From contig JAFMOC010000070.1 in NCBI GenBank assembly GCA_019802505.1, positions 1,780,001-1,844,000 of the forward strand: a DNA stretch of 64,000 nt. The letters run 5' to 3'. Origin of the DNA: Corydoras sp. C115 (taxonomy: Eukaryota > Chordata > Actinopteri > Siluriformes > Callichthyidae). Below, one piece after another: positions 22,981 to 38,300 of the stretch; within the stretch, counting starts at the first letter, position 1; every line of letters begins with the position of its first letter. The translations under genes were made by a program, and so were the position numbers. The notes beneath the pieces were generated by a model. That model was not told the origin of the DNA. It ran no database searches and saw nothing but the letters and a program-made list of their open reading frames with translations.

Positions 22981-23497
22981 CACTGAACTGGACTAAAACC
23001 TTGTGTTGTACCTCAACTTCCTAACTCAGCTACACAACTGATCCCAGGTCTAATAAGAAAAATATTCCATGTTGCATGAATAGAATGTTCTTGTCTTCAT
23101 CGTTCTGTAAGATGGATTAGTTCTCACCATGTTTATGAGAGACCAAGTCATGCAGGGAATATAGTTCTTATCCTTTTATGGCTTTGTATTCCAGCACCAG
23201 TGTTTTATGTTACAGGAAGCTTGAAAGACTTTTGCACTGCAGTGACAAGAGAAAAATCATAAATTCTGAAGACTGAAGTCCAGTCGAGTGCTATAGGTCA
23301 TTCTAAATCAGTTGGAGGGGTTAGGTGATATTATTCACAACACTGGTTACAGAGACGTTGAAACAGTGTGTTGTTTTAAAGAAATATCATATAAGCTCTC
23401 ATTTTCAGACAGAAATATATATTATGCAGTAATGTTTTTTGTGGAAATCCTACCCGGCTCTCTTATAATGAAAACAAAAACATCCTGAAAAGGACAC

Positions 23498-23690
23498 TGA
23501 TCCATCAATGGTGAGATACACAGACAAACATCTTTCAAATTTACAATTTTGGACTGTGAGCTCCTGGAGGAAACATCAAACATGAAGAGAAGCTGTTAAT
23601 GACCCACAGAAAGGACTTTGTCTACCCAGGTCAGGAATTTAAACCCTTGCTATGAGAGGACAGAGCTAACCACTGTGCTACTGCACCACC
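23498..23690 (-). mobile_element. Old SINE remnant, minus orientation
   Basis: TTTTGGACTGTGAGCTCC, GGAGGAAACATCAA and GCTAACCACTGTGCTACTGC then ACCACC keep the order of a minus-oriented SINE with heavy divergence. Confidence 0.6.
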
Positions 23691-25661
23691 CACAAACCAA
23701 ATTTGCTAAAGATTAATCCAAAAATGCATGTTTACATAAACACTAAACACAAGGGTGTTAAGAAGTCAAAATGAACGTGTAAACATCTACAAAATTATAA
23801 CTGGTGGAATTTTACATCCACACTACATACGGTTGGTATAAAACTCCTTTTTACATATTAAGGGCTGAGTTAATATTGGACAAGTTTGTCATTTTCCTGA
23901 CCAGTTTTATGGATAGTCAGGGATCTTGAAACATTTGGCCTCAGTCTTATAATGTCACATCTGCAGCTTACTGCTTTAACCCTGTTGGCTGTGTGGAAAC
24001 ATGCAGAGTGCCACATAAACTCAACCACACACTGATATTTGCCTTGCAGGCAATTTGGTCCATGTTTTCTTTTCACAGGATGCAACATCGTTGTAAAACG
24101 ATTTGCATTTAGACTTTTTATAGCATGTGGGATCTGGACGGAGTACAAATGATTAACAAACCCCCAAATTACAAAGCCCTCTGAGACAGCGGAACTTGTT
24201 CTGGATAGATGCATGGGTGGGATCCAAAGTAACCGTAAATGAAACGTTAGGCACCATGGCTGAAAGAAATACGCTCCTCACAGGCTTGGCAAACGGCATG
24301 ACTGAACAGCATTTTACACCTAAACAGAGACTTTATTTCTTTGGGCTTTGATTCCATGTTCCAAATGATACTCGTTATGTAGTTTTTCAGCGGACTGGAA
24401 TGCGAATGCATGTCAAAGCCTGCTGCAGCTCATACATGAGCCACCTTTAGATGAGAAGCTGCTTGGTGTAGTGTTTTCTTGAGACAACCAGCTACTTCAG
24501 CCTCAATTACAGTGATGAGTTTTTAACTCTGGACTTCATCAATGCATCTCTTGTGCAACCGTTCGAAGGAAGAAAAACACATCCAAATTGAAGGTAATGA
24601 CCAGAGCTCTGTGTCATTGCTGTGGCAACCACGGACTCACAGAACACTCAAAGCCCAGTCTGTGTCCCTTAAAGCTTGAACCTGATGCCATCATCTATTA
24701 AGGTGTGTTTGGGATGGAATATCTTTGGAGGTATAATTTTTCCTGTTTCATGCATGTGTTAATGAGACATGCTTAACTTGTATTCAAAACAAGGATTATA
24801 AGTATTTTCTTATAAGTAATTCAGGGTTTCCCTAAATTATTAAAGACTGTATCAGGTAGGATATTCCAATATTATATAAGTATGGGAATTATAAAATGAA
24901 TGACATACAATAAACTATCAATATAAAAAAATCTGACATAATGTAAAACATTTTACATTATTACAACTTTTTAAATGAAATAGCATTTAAAAATATTATT
25001 ATCTAATTAGATCACACATGAAATGAGCAGCTATAGTTAACGACCTCTAAGTATTTCGAAGGCAAGTAACTATTTTAATGCAAATAAGTCCAGGGTCAAG
25101 ATTAGGTTTTCTTTATAAAGTAACTCAAGCAAAGCAAATGAGCTTATGAATTAAGCAAGACACATCATTAAATAATATATATTCCTGCCTCGTTAACATT
25201 TTATTTTATAGCAGTCTGAGCTTGCTTTACATTGCAAGTTTTTCTTTATGATCTAAAAGACATTTAATGATTTTATTTAATAAATCCAAGTGGACATTAT
25301 GTCAGTGAATGAAACATTGTCAGATCCTTAAATTAAGCTAAATTGTTTTGATCAAGCATTATTTTTTTATTGTTTTTAAAATCTGTATATAATGGGTTTT
25401 TTTTTTATGTTTAACACCTGTGAATGCTGCCAGGCCCCTAAAGACTATTGGTCTTCTACTGAGTCTTGGTTTTCAAGGTTGCTTTATATCAGAGAGTTGC
25501 CAGAGTGTTTCTTGAGGGCGCAGACTGAAAAGATGTGCAAAGCAGTTTTAAGACTTCAACCTACCATTAAAAAAACATAATATAAATAAATGAACTTGAA
25601 CTTAAGTTGCCAGTGTAAATGTATAAAATATACCAAATCCTCTGTGCTGCATTGCACTTTT
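23691..25661. other. Non-coding stretch, 2.0 kb
   Basis: 24200-24720 is less AT-rich and closed in all frames, and could be conserved non-coding DNA. 24780-25600 is strongly AT-rich. No exon or mobile element is recognised. Confidence 0.5.
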
Positions 25662-25760
25662 GACAGGGGCAGTGTGGGGGCTCAGTGGGTATTAGGGTAT
25701 TGGACTAAAATATCTAGTTAGCTAGCTAGAAATCCTGTAGCTTGGCTTTGTGCAGCTTAC
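25662..25760 (+). mobile_element. SINE head fragment, plus orientation
   Basis: GGGGCAGTGTGGGGGCTCAG then TGGGTATTAGG resembles a tRNA-like SINE head, with a disrupted body. Low information content. Confidence 0.35.
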
Positions 25761-25794
25761 CATACCTGGTACAAGACACTGAGTCTGTGTTTTG

Positions 25795-25800
25795 GGTGCT

Positions 25801-25848
<48 letters not shown>

Positions 25849-25994
25849 TAGGAGGGCAATCTAGAACAACTAATTTACCTTGAATCCACCGGAGAACCCA
25901 GAGGAAACCCACATGGACACGTGGAAAACATTGAAACTCAACCCAGATTGGGATTCGAACCTGGAAACAAACATGCTAACCACTAAGCCGCGCC
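25795..25994 (-). mobile_element. Diverged SINE, minus orientation, with internal (AC)n
   Basis: GTGCTGGACACACAC, an AC run at 25803-25848, then GGAGAACCCAGAGGAAACCC and GATTGGGATTCGAACCTGG to ACCACTAAGCCGCGCC. The AC run has expanded from the CACACACTCACTCACACA part of the element. Confidence 0.8.
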
Positions 25995-26426
25995 ATTTGT
26001 AAATCACTTTGGATTAAAGGGGAGAGGAATCATAACCCTGTGCTTTAAATCCAGCACACAATTTAGAGGGTTTAAGGTGCTGCTATCACTCTCAAGACTA
26101 AAAAAGTTGCCAATAGGTGCCTTGGAGCAAGTCTGCTCAAAGCCCTCATAAGCCTCTTAACCCTGTGCTCTGACCCCAAAAATGAAGTTGGGTTACTTGC
26201 AAGTCTTATTGGTTTGCAAAACGATCTAATTATTTAAGGTGGTTGTGGTGTGATAATTATTCAAGACAATTAATCATACGATATGGATACCAATCAAAAT
26301 AATCTCATAATCATCACTATTTTGTGTTAAATGATTGATTTTTTAGTGGGTAACATAATAAATGAGATAATATATACCTGCATCACTATTTACCTGCTAT
26401 CTGTTAATTATATTACATGTTACTAA

Positions 26427-26806
26427 TGCAATAAATTATTCATTCATTCATTCATTATCTCCCGCTTTATCCTCTATTAGGGTCGCGGTGGGGTTCCCCA
26501 TGCCCATCCAGGGGAGAACGTCTCGGGCGCTGGGCAGATAGACCCAGGACAGGGCGCCAATCTATCGCTGGGCACACACTCACACACACACACATACACA
26601 CTCTATGGGGCAATTTGGAGAACTCAATTGACTTGATCCATGTTTTTGGACTGTGGGAGGAAACCGGAGAACCCGGAGGAAACCCACGCGGACACGGGGA
26701 GAACATGGAAACTCCACCCAGATGGGGATTCGAACCGGGAATCCCTAGCGCTGAGAGGCGAACGTGCTAACCACTAAGCCACCGTGCCGCCCTGCAATAA
26801 ATTATT
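26427..26806 (-). mobile_element. Full-length SINE with 14-bp target duplication
   Basis: TGCAATAAATTATT at 26427-26440 and 26793-26806 flanks a complete copy (26441-26792) with intact A box (complement of ACTAAGCCACCGTG) and B box (complement of GGGATTCGAACC). Confidence 0.95.

Positions 26807-28702
<1,896 letters not shown>

Positions 28703-28762
<60 letters not shown>
28703..28762. repeat. (TA)n microsatellite, 60 bp
   Basis: 30 TA units between the SINE and the first hairpin; probably the same original tract as 28241-28381. Confidence 0.97.
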
Positions 28763-29171
<409 letters not shown>

Positions 29172-29262
29172 AGTTTCGCTCCACTTGCTATCCATTGTAT
29201 CAGTTCCATTTATCCTAGGGATGGTCTTTGTAGTTCTACAAAAACAGACTCTAGTCATACAT

Positions 29263-30111
29263 ACATCATGTAGTCAAATGTTGACTGTGTGGTATTTTAG
29301 GAGCAAAATACCTTGTTAAAAAATAGCAATGAATATTGGCCATGTAAATATTATGGCTAACACACAAACCTATTATTAAATCTAGTTAACAAGCCTCGGT
29401 TAAAGCAAACATAAGCTAGCTATTGTTTGCTAAATAATGAACAAGATGACTGTAGTAGCACATGCAAATCACCTGACCTTTCATCCTGGGCCACAAGTTA
29501 ACAACTCAGCCTATTTCCTCTTGCTTTCATCCACCTCCTAATCCTTTGTTTGCACTGCTCTCAGTCTTGTCAGCACTGTTTATTTAGGTCTCTTTCCAGA
29601 TTTAACAAAACCCATTTCTCTGCATTCACCGCAGCAGTACTGTGATAATCAGCTGCTGAGAGATTTGAAATTCTGTTTGCAAAATCATTCAGGTAAAGCT
29701 TGATTTGTCCTCCTCTGATGCTATATAGTAAGCTGAAATACAAATGCACTTAGGGCTTTAAGCTACATGATGATGACAGTTTACGCCACTAGTGAAAGGA
29801 CATTTAAAAAGGAAGTGGTTACAGTAAATACTTTATCCCATGGATTTTCTCAGGTAGGAAAAAAACAAACTATTACTCATAAAACAGCTTAGATCTGCAA
29901 AACGTACACTCATTGACCACTTTATTGGGTACTCCTTGTTTCTACACTAATTATTCATGTAATCATTCCACTGATGCACTTTGGGGTTTTATCAATAACA
30001 GATTGTGGACCACTTGTTTCTCAACATGCTAGTCCTTGCTAGTCCTCTCTAATATTAAAGACCCCAAAGGCCTACCACAAGGCTTGCACTATTATAGTGG
30101 TGGATGAATTT
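29263..30111. other. Non-coding stretch with a DNA-transposon-end remnant
   Basis: 29911-29945 (ACACTCATTGACCACTTTAT then TGGGTACTCC) resembles the end of a widespread fish DNA repeat, with a degraded body to about 30090. No exon. Confidence 0.45.
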
Positions 30112-30304
30112 AAGTACTGCAGTGACATGACAGCATGTCTGCTTCTCAGTACTAAGGATCTAGGTACAAATGTCAGTCTGGGTCTGTTCTCCCCTTATCT
30201 GCATGTTCCTCCCACAATTTAAAAACATACATTCCAGGTGAATTGGCTGTTATAAATTGCCCTTATATAGTGTGTGTATCTGTGGTGTGTGTATGTCTGT
30301 GCAC
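30112..30304 (+). mobile_element. Old SINE remnant, plus orientation
   Basis: GTCAGTCTGGGTCTGTTCTC, CTGCATGTTCCTCCCACAAT and CAGGTGAATTGGCTGTTATA are in SINE order, heavily diverged. Confidence 0.55.
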
Positions 30305-30913
30305 ATAATAAAAAAAAAACAAAGAGTGTAGAATTACACACGCAAACTAGCCAATTAGAAATAAGTATTTACAATGGACATATTATAAGTGGCACTGATT
30401 AATTCTTAGCTAGTGTTTTTCATATCACTTTTGCCATGATGTAATTACCTACGTGCTCATTGTTGATGGCTTCATTTATTTACTCCTGGAACCGAGAGAT
30501 TTTTGCTCTCTTTCAGCTGCAAGAGCAATGACTCAAACTGAAGCGTGTCACAGACAGTTGACTTTTGACAGTCTAATATTTATGCTGTCAATTACCAGGA
30601 CAAACCCATGCAATTACAGTGGTGGGTTTAAACAGATGTGAGTAGGCAATTGAAAGGGGTCTTTTGTTCTTCGCATGGTAAAAGTCTAGCTCCAAAAACA
30701 CCTCGAGTTGTCAGGTTTTTCTGCACCGAGTTGGCCAAAGTGTTCTTACCTCATTGTTTATGCAGTAGACCCAGTTCTGATGCAATAAAAAAATATTGCA
30801 GCCAATTCCTGTTATTACAGGCTATGAGGTTAGAGATGACATAAGACATCATTTCCCTCCAGGTGTCCCAAGACCTGAAAAAAACATAGAAATATATCTT
30901 ATAAAGTCATTGG

Positions 30914-30915
<2 letters not shown>

Positions 30916-30974
<59 letters not shown>
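30916..30974 (+). repeat. (TG)n microsatellite, 59 bp
   Basis: About 29 perfect TG units, with no coding context on either side. Confidence 0.97.
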
Positions 30975-30976
<2 letters not shown>

Positions 30977-31549
30977 TACTTACACAAATCCACACAGTTG
31001 GCTCGATTACCCTGACATTTAACTTACTCTTTAGGAACTTGTAGAAGTTTATATACTCTTTACAATCACCAAGAAGCAGCTCAAGATTTCTGACCAACTC
31101 TACACAGTTCAAGCAGCAACAACGGTGATTGATGGTCAAGAGTGGTTAGCACTATTTTGCACAGGGGAAACTTTTATTTATATTTATAAAAGGTGGTTTT
31201 TGGTGTTGTTGTTTGTTAAAAAAAAAAAAAAGAGGTAAAAAAGAACACTTTTACAGATGTTATAAATATTAACTTTTTAAACTGCTCCAGTTTCACCAGA
31301 GATGATTGTTGGAATTTAGCATTAACGTTATTCAGTAATTGAAATAAAATTTAAATCTTTAAATAGTTTGAAGACTTTAAATGTAAATAAATATCAGTTT
31401 TGATCAGTTTCTTTTTAATGGTTTATATTGATATTCCATATTTATATCACGTCTGAATTTTCTTTTCTGCAATTCAATTGAGTCTAGCGCTAGAGTGCCA
31501 GTGGCTCCCACTTGTGGACAACTGTATAGTTGAAATTGGAAGTGATTAT

Positions 31550-32060
31550 GAAAGTCAGTGATTTAGTAAGTAAGTTTGGTATAAGTGAGTGAGTAAATGA
31601 CTGAGTTGGTAACTGTGGTTAGGAATGATGGAGTGAGTGAGTAAGTGACTGAATTAGTGAGTGAGTAAGTGTTTGGGAACAAATGCATGAGTTAATGAGT
31701 GAGTAAATAGGTGAATAAATAAGTAAGTAAATTAGTTTGTGTGAGTTTAGCAGAGAATAAGTGATTGACTTGGAAATAAAGGAGTGAATTAGACAGTGAG
31801 GAAGACTAAGAGTGAAGTCTGGTAGTGCGAGTTTGGGAGGTAGTAAGAGAGGGTAATTATGATTCTGTAACTGGGGAATTTTTGGATGAGTGAATTGGAT
31901 ATTGAGTTTGGGAGTAAGTTTAGAATGACCATGAATAAGGTGTTTGGGATTAAGTGAATGTGTAATTAAGATTATAATTGTGAGTGAGTGGTTTTGGGAG
32001 GTAAGTGAGTAAAAAGTCAAGGTCAGAATTGGAAATGAGTGAGTGAATGAGTGAATAATA
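31550..32060 (+). repeat. Degenerate tetranucleotide tract, about 510 bp
   Basis: Dominated by GAGT, AAGT, GTGA and GAAT units with drifting phase. It has few stops on the minus strand and so creates a 170-codon Ser/His/Thr/Leu-rich frame (31619-32131) that is not a gene. The GAAT-like units suggest an expanded SINE tail as a possible origin. Confidence 0.8.
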
Positions 32061-33664
32061 ATAAAGAAAATAATACAAAATTCCCGATCAAATGCAACGA
32101 CAAAGAAAAACTTTCTAGATTTTAACATCACCTTATAAAGTTTTGTGCATCATTCAGCAAGTTGTGACGTTTGCAAAATCTGTCTGGAACTTTCCTGCTA
32201 CAGCTTATATAGGTGATGTCTATCAGTATGTTGCATTCGTTGTTAATGAAAATAAAAAATAAACTGTTGCAGCCTAAGAGCCTAAAGGTTAATTACTAGG
32301 TCCTTATGTTTTCTTTTCCCTCATTTGAAGTATAATTTGATATTGGTCCTTTAATCTTTTAAACAAGGGATCATTGTTATACAGTATGTTTTTTTAAATT
32401 AAACTGAATGCTTGTGGATAATATTTTGTGTAACTAGGTAACCGAGTAAATGGAATTTTTCTAGCAGATTTGAAGGACAAATTTTTTTGACATCTTAGGC
32501 AACTTAAGCACTTCGGTGTCCTGCTGCATGAGGGGTTCAGCCCAGGGTAGCGTTGACCTGCTTGGTAAAAATCTGGCCTTGTGTTGATATGCAACCTGGT
32601 GGAAAACATTACGCTTGCTATAGCCCCAACAGCGTTTCAGTCTAAATTACAGGTGACATGGTAATCATACAAATGATGACAAAGCCAGTAGTTGCCAGGA
32701 ACCTTGGCCAATTACATTTGTCAGCAAACTTTATGAGCTAGTAAATGTGTTTTCTTAGCTCAGAATACAGAGCATTTAAGTAAATTCAAGATCTTTTGTG
32801 GAGGTAAACTAACATGCCGTTTTTGGTTTACAGCATCCAGATTATTGTCCAATTAACCGCATGCAAACGGTTGACTGGCTTCTTTTTTTCTATAGTACAA
32901 TGTCTGAACTGGCCTAGTGATTGCCTAAGGCATGGGCCTGCTACACACGATGCACTGGTCCTGTTCGAACGGAATCTCAATGTGAACTGGCATCTCTTTT
33001 AACAACATGATTACATGCACAGAAAAATAAAACATTGAGAAGTGCTGAAGTGGAAAAGGGAAAGTCTTCCAGAGCTATGGAAAGGGGCGTTTCTTCAACA
33101 ACCTGGAGCCCCAAAAAAGTCGGAGGTGGGGCCGAGTAATTACAGGGAGTCGAGGCTGCTGCCAGAACAGCACAGAGAAAAAAAAACGGTGCTTCCACCT
33201 GAGCCGTGTCATTTTGACTCTGATTTATTCAACAGTGAATAGATTCCTTGTGAACCCTAAATAAATTTTAATTGCACTAAGCTGGTTAACATGGCAGCTT
33301 TCACTTCGTCTCCCTCCCGTATTTTTTTTCCAGGCTTGGACTATAAGGAGATTAAGAATTGGACAGGGGGGTTGCGGGGTTGTTGGGAAGTATCTGGAAC
33401 TTAGCCTTGGCTCTAACAACACTGCCAAAAAAAACTTCTAACCCATAGTTCTAGATGCAGCTGTTACACAAATGGCATTAATGATTCCTGTGAAAGGGAG
33501 CAAAAAAGTCTGCATTAAATGGCTTTATAATGCAGACTGTAACTGCACCTCTAAAGCTAGATATCACGACAAAATCATTCATAGACAAACCCCCACATAC
33601 GCATGCATTGTAAAAGCATGTCTACATCTGAAACGCTGATGTCAACAGAAACTATGCCTTCATT
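32061..33664. other. Non-coding stretch, 1.6 kb
   Basis: No exon is supported. 32900-33440 has more even base composition, with opposing frames of about 65 codons that have no recognised content. Confidence 0.5.
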
Positions 33665-34036
33665 CATATGACATCATTCATTCATTCATTATCTTCCGCT
33701 TTATCCTCTATTAGCGTCGCGGTGGGGTTCCCCATGCCCATCCAGGGGAGAATGTCTCGGGTGCCGGGCAAACACATCCAGGACAGGGCGCCAACCTATC
33801 GCTGGGCACACACTCACTCACACAAACACACTCTATATGGGGCAATTTGGAGAACTCAATCGACTTGATCCATGTTTTTGGACTGTGGGAGGAAACCGGA
33901 GAACCCGGAGGAAACCCACACGTACACGGGGAGAACATGGAAACTCCACCCAGATGGGGATTCGAACCAGGAATCCCTAGTGCTGAGAGGCAAATGTGCT
34001 AACCACTAAGCCACCGTGCCGCCATATGACATCATT
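33665..34036 (-). mobile_element. Full-length SINE with 14-bp target duplication
   Basis: CATATGACATCATT at 33665-33678 and 34023-34036 flanks a complete copy (33679-34022). A few differences (TTCCGC in the tail, GGTGCCGGGCAAACACATCC) make it slightly older than the 21-kb copy. Confidence 0.95.
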
Positions 34037-34389
34037 AAAAATCATTTTCAAATTTAGCCATGTATACATGTCCATCCTTATATACCCTTTAGCCAAATTC
34101 TAAATTCTCTCGTAAAGTCATATTGCAGTATTCGTATCTTTACTCCTATTTATTTACTCTGTAATTATCTGACTTTGAATATGTTTCCCATTTTAAATGT
34201 TGGCTTTTGAAGTGTTAAAATGTGCTCATTCAAATATTTCAAGTAAAAATTAATAGATCAAACAATGGGTTTTAGAAACCATCTCAAATTAGCAATTTAA
34301 AAGACAGAAACATACCTGGTTGTAGATTAAATTTTCTGTGGCCCAATGACCAACAACTGTAAAGACATATTAAAAAAGAAACACTCACT

Positions 34390-34620
34390 GAGCAGGATGC
34401 CTAAGACCTACATACACTAAGTTGAAAAAAGTATTGGAACGCATCTCTTAGTCATTTAATTAAGGTGTTTGGTTCAGTCCCATTGCAGATGTATAAAATC
34501 AAGCATTCATTTAATTATGGACAAGTCTGCTTTTAGGTTTGTGGAAACCATTTGGAAATGGTCTTTTTTCTTTGCATCCCAGTGAAAAAAGGTGCATGAA
34601 TGCAAGGTTGGGTGAGTGTG
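34390..34620. mobile_element. Possible Tc1-like remnant
   Basis: ACACTAAGTTGAAAAAAGTA then TTGGAACGCATC resembles the start of a fish Tc1 MITE; no matching second end is seen. Confidence 0.35.
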
Positions 34621-34979
34621 GTGTAATATAATCTGTCCAATTCACGTGTGAGATGAAATGCAATTTCAAGCAGGACCTCCAAATCAGTTTTCTTACTCTG
34701 CATGTAATGAAAACCTAAATGCTCTTATTGTGCAGGTGTTTCAGTACATCTGTCCATATAGTGCAACTTTCTGTTAGCATTTAGTAACTAGGAAGGTTTA
34801 GCTTCAATGCATGATGTGATAGAAGATGGTAGCTTTGCCTACAGTTTCTTCACATCCAAAAGTGCTTTATGTTGCAACAGACTCTCATTACATAGCAATT
34901 TATTTACCATAATTGACTTTAATGAGACTGCTGGGTTGGATGACATAAAAACTTATTTATAGCGTGTTTGTTCTAAAGG

Positions 34980-35368
34980 TAATAATAATAATAATAATTA
35001 TTATTATTATTCATTCATTTATTCATTATATTCCGCTTTATCCTATATTAGGATCGCGGTGGGGTTCCCCCATGCCCATCCAGGGGAGAACGTTTCGGGC
35101 GCTGGGCAGATACACCCAGGACGGGGCGCCAATCTATCGCTGGGCACACACTCACTCACACAGACACGCACACATACATACTCTATATGGGGCAATTTGG
35201 AGAACTCAATTGACTTGATCCATGTTTTTGGACTGTGGGAGGAAACCGGAGAACCCGGAGGAAACCCACGCAGACACAGGGAGAACATGGAAACTCCACC
35301 CAGGTGGGGATTCGAACCGGGAATTCCTAGTGCTGAGAGGCGAACGTGCTAACCACTAAGCCACCATA

Positions 35369-35408
<40 letters not shown>
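34980..35408 (-). mobile_element. SINE inserted in an (AAT/ATT)n microsatellite, 17-bp duplication
   Basis: The element is 35011-35365, missing only the last bases of its head. ATAATTATTATTATTAT is found at 34994-35010 and 35366-35382, so the target duplication itself is microsatellite sequence. The ATT run continues to about 35408. Confidence 0.9.
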
Positions 35409-35410
<2 letters not shown>

Positions 35411-36360
35411 TCATGTATTTAAGCATTCACCCCCCACCCCAGGATTCTCTGCATTAACAAAAATTAAGCAGCTTTGAAAATGGCGAAAAAAGAGTTAGCA
35501 CAATTAATATATTTATATATATTTTGTTTTTTAAACTTGAATGAACTGACAGCATTGAACTATGTAATGTGGATTTTAGGTTTTCCAAATCACAGTTTGT
35601 TTAGTTTTTTTTTTTTTTTTAGAAGGAACCTAATGTTTCTTTGTTTAATAGGATAACCTAAGATCTGTATCTGAAAAGCAGATCATTCCCTGAAGTGTAA
35701 AACAGACACGTTTACCGAACTTTACTGGAAGTCATCGTTTCAAGTATGCGGAGGGGAGCCGAGGGAGAATTAAGTTCCTGAGAGAGCATGTTTTTGGCTG
35801 GCCTGAAGGGGGATGCATTTCAAAGAGCATATGCTACAGGTCCAAACCTGCAGTGGGAGTAAAGGAAGGGGGGGGGGAGGTGGTACGAAAGACCCAATTA
35901 CTGACCTCAGGAGGGAGTCCGCATTCTTTAGATTTAAGTCAGCCTGAGTTTGTTTAATGAATGTATTGCTCATAATTTAGCATGGTACTCTTTACTCATA
36001 AATACAGCTTCCCTTGTCCACCAGACAAAGTGGGCTCTGCTTATTGGAAACAGGAACCTTCTGAGAGTGATTAGCTAATGCCTGGTTATATATCTCAGGA
36101 TTATAATAGCTGGCATCTGTACCATGTCAGAAACAGTTATTAAGTTGTTCCCTTGTTTTAAATGTTCAATTTTCTTTTTTAATATTATTATTGGGAAAAT
36201 AATTTCCATACAACTCATTACCTCTGTGTTTTTTTAACATTTAAGGTAAATGATAAGGATGTCTTTAAATGATCTATAATTGGTCTACAATTGTAAATAA
36301 AAAGGTGTAATTGTAAATATTGTAAGTATTGTATATATAATTGTAGATTTAAATGTAGTT
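35409..36360. other. Non-coding stretch, 0.95 kb
   Basis: AT-rich apart from 35690-35980, which includes a G run at about 35869-35879. No exon. Confidence 0.55.
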
Positions 36361-36588
36361 TCCCCCATGATCATACAGGGGAGAACATTTCAGGCACTGG
36401 GCAGATACACCCATTACAGGGTGCTAATTCATTGCTGGGCACACACTATTTGGGGCAATTTAGAGCAGCCAATTCACTTTGAATCCATGTTTTTGGACAG
36501 TCCGAGAAAACCGGAGAACCCAGAGAAAAACCGCACAGACATGGGGAACACAGATTACACAATTTAAAATTCAAATCTGGAATCCCAG
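36361..36588 (-). mobile_element. Diverged SINE, minus orientation
   Basis: CAGGGGAGAACATTTCAGGC, TTCATTGCTGGGCACACAC, CATGTTTTTGGACAG and GAAAACCGGAGAACCCAG are in order. The head is missing. Confidence 0.85.
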
Positions 36589-37499
36589 CTGAACCAATCA
36601 TTTAAATCAATCACATACTGTGTAGTTTGCTACATATCCAACAGGAGAAAGGCAAAATTTTGCTTTAGTGCATCACAAAAATAGAGGCTTTATTTTTTTA
36701 CCAAACAATGCAATGAATAAAAAATATATATAAAACATTTTACCATTTTTATATACAGACTTTTATCACAATAAATCTGCTGGAAACAGAGTATGACCCA
36801 TATGACCTGTGATGGTAGCGTTTTCCCAGAACACTTATTTAACCAAATAAGGGTCTTGACTTAAAGATAACCCTGTGTTGTTGAATCTCTTGATATTTAT
36901 GCATTTTGACTAGTCAATATAGATTTCATTGTTACCATAGACACAAACTTCTTGCTTTGGCAAGCCTACTACACTGGAACTTACACATAATTAGATACAG
37001 GTTGAGAGCTGCATGAAAAATTTTCCACAGGACTTTTACATGAGGCAAATTTTTTTTTATAAATAATCAATGCCACATGCAACACATGTGATAGCACATA
37101 ACTAATCAAGCAGAAAAAGATGCTGAGACTAGCTTTTAACTTCATCTTTTTTTCTCCCAAAAAAGCCGCCATGTTTAGGTCATTACCTGCTGACTAAAAG
37201 CACTAAAATTTATAAGGTTGCTCAGGTTTTGGCTTAAAGTTGGCTCGGAAATTGTTGTGATGAGAGAAACCAGAAGGTAAACAAATGAATGTTACAGAAC
37301 AGGTAAATATTGAATTTCAATATGACAGTGGTTACCAAATATTAAATACATAATCAAGCATCTTAGGTACCTTAACTAAACCCAATAGAAAACCTGAGAA
37401 CTAAAGAATACTCTTAACTCTAAACAATTTAGGACAATTTTGTAAAGAATATATTAAGTTATTTAGTGTTTTTTATTGGCAACGAACAATTAAGGTGTC

Positions 37500-37600
37500 A
37501 CTATGAATTGGTGGTGGTAGCTCAGTGGTTGGAGTATCAAACACTGAGTCCACTAAACCCTGACCCAAACCATTACATTGGGATACATGCAAATTAATTT
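37500..37600 (+). mobile_element. SINE head fragment, plus orientation
   Basis: GGTGGTGGTAGCTCAGTGGT then TGGAGTATCA is a tRNA-like A-box region; the B-box region and body are not convincing. Confidence 0.4.
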
Positions 37601-38164
37601 GGATTCTGCAAAATGAACCAATAGGATATAAGTAATTAATAAGTTAAAGAATATATTTTGCATTGTTTTGGTGTATGATTAAGATAATTTACCAACTGTT
37701 TAAATATTTTTTCAATATGTCTAGAGTTGTAAATTCACTATGTATAGATAAAGTCTTGTGACAATGCACTATTTTTCAAAGGTCTATATAAATAAAGTCT
37801 GAATTTTGTAATACCTTTTTCTCTGACACTTAATGTTAAATAGAAGTATGAATAATTTGAGTTCTATACTTTTCCTACACAAAGGTACTGTTAATGAACT
37901 TCTCTGAAAAAAATTATTTCTCTGTTTACAAATATATTTACTATGCCTTATCTACATTTGACATTTTAAACGTAAAGTGTCTCCAACCCCAATATCAAGT
38001 GATCTGTCTGTCTGATCATCATGGGGGTCATACAGCTGGAACTGTTTCATATTCATTTCTTTTATAATAAGTATTTTTGTATGTGTATTTTTATAATAAG
38101 TATTTTAATGTGAAGAGCTATCCTGCCTTCTGGGAGTTGTAAATAAGGGTGATAAAGAATTCCC

Positions 38165-38300
38165 GTCTCTTTAGGGGTTTCCTCCATGAGCTTTCTTCCC
38201 ACTGTTTAAAAACATTCCAATAGGTGATACTAAATTGCCCCGAGGATGTGAATGTGTTTATCCCTGTGTTTGATCTGTGATGGACAGGCAACCGGCCTAA
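38165..38300 (+). mobile_element. Old SINE remnant, plus orientation
   Basis: GGGGTTTCCTCCATGAGC, TTCTTCCCACTGTTTAAAA and CATTCCAATAGGTGATAC then TAAATTGCCCC correspond to the middle of a fish SINE. Confidence 0.55.

Noticed and set aside
31619..32131. 170-codon minus-strand frame, Ser/His/Thr/Leu rich
   Set aside because: Produced by the degenerate tetranucleotide tract, whose complement contains few stop codons; no domain and no splice sites.
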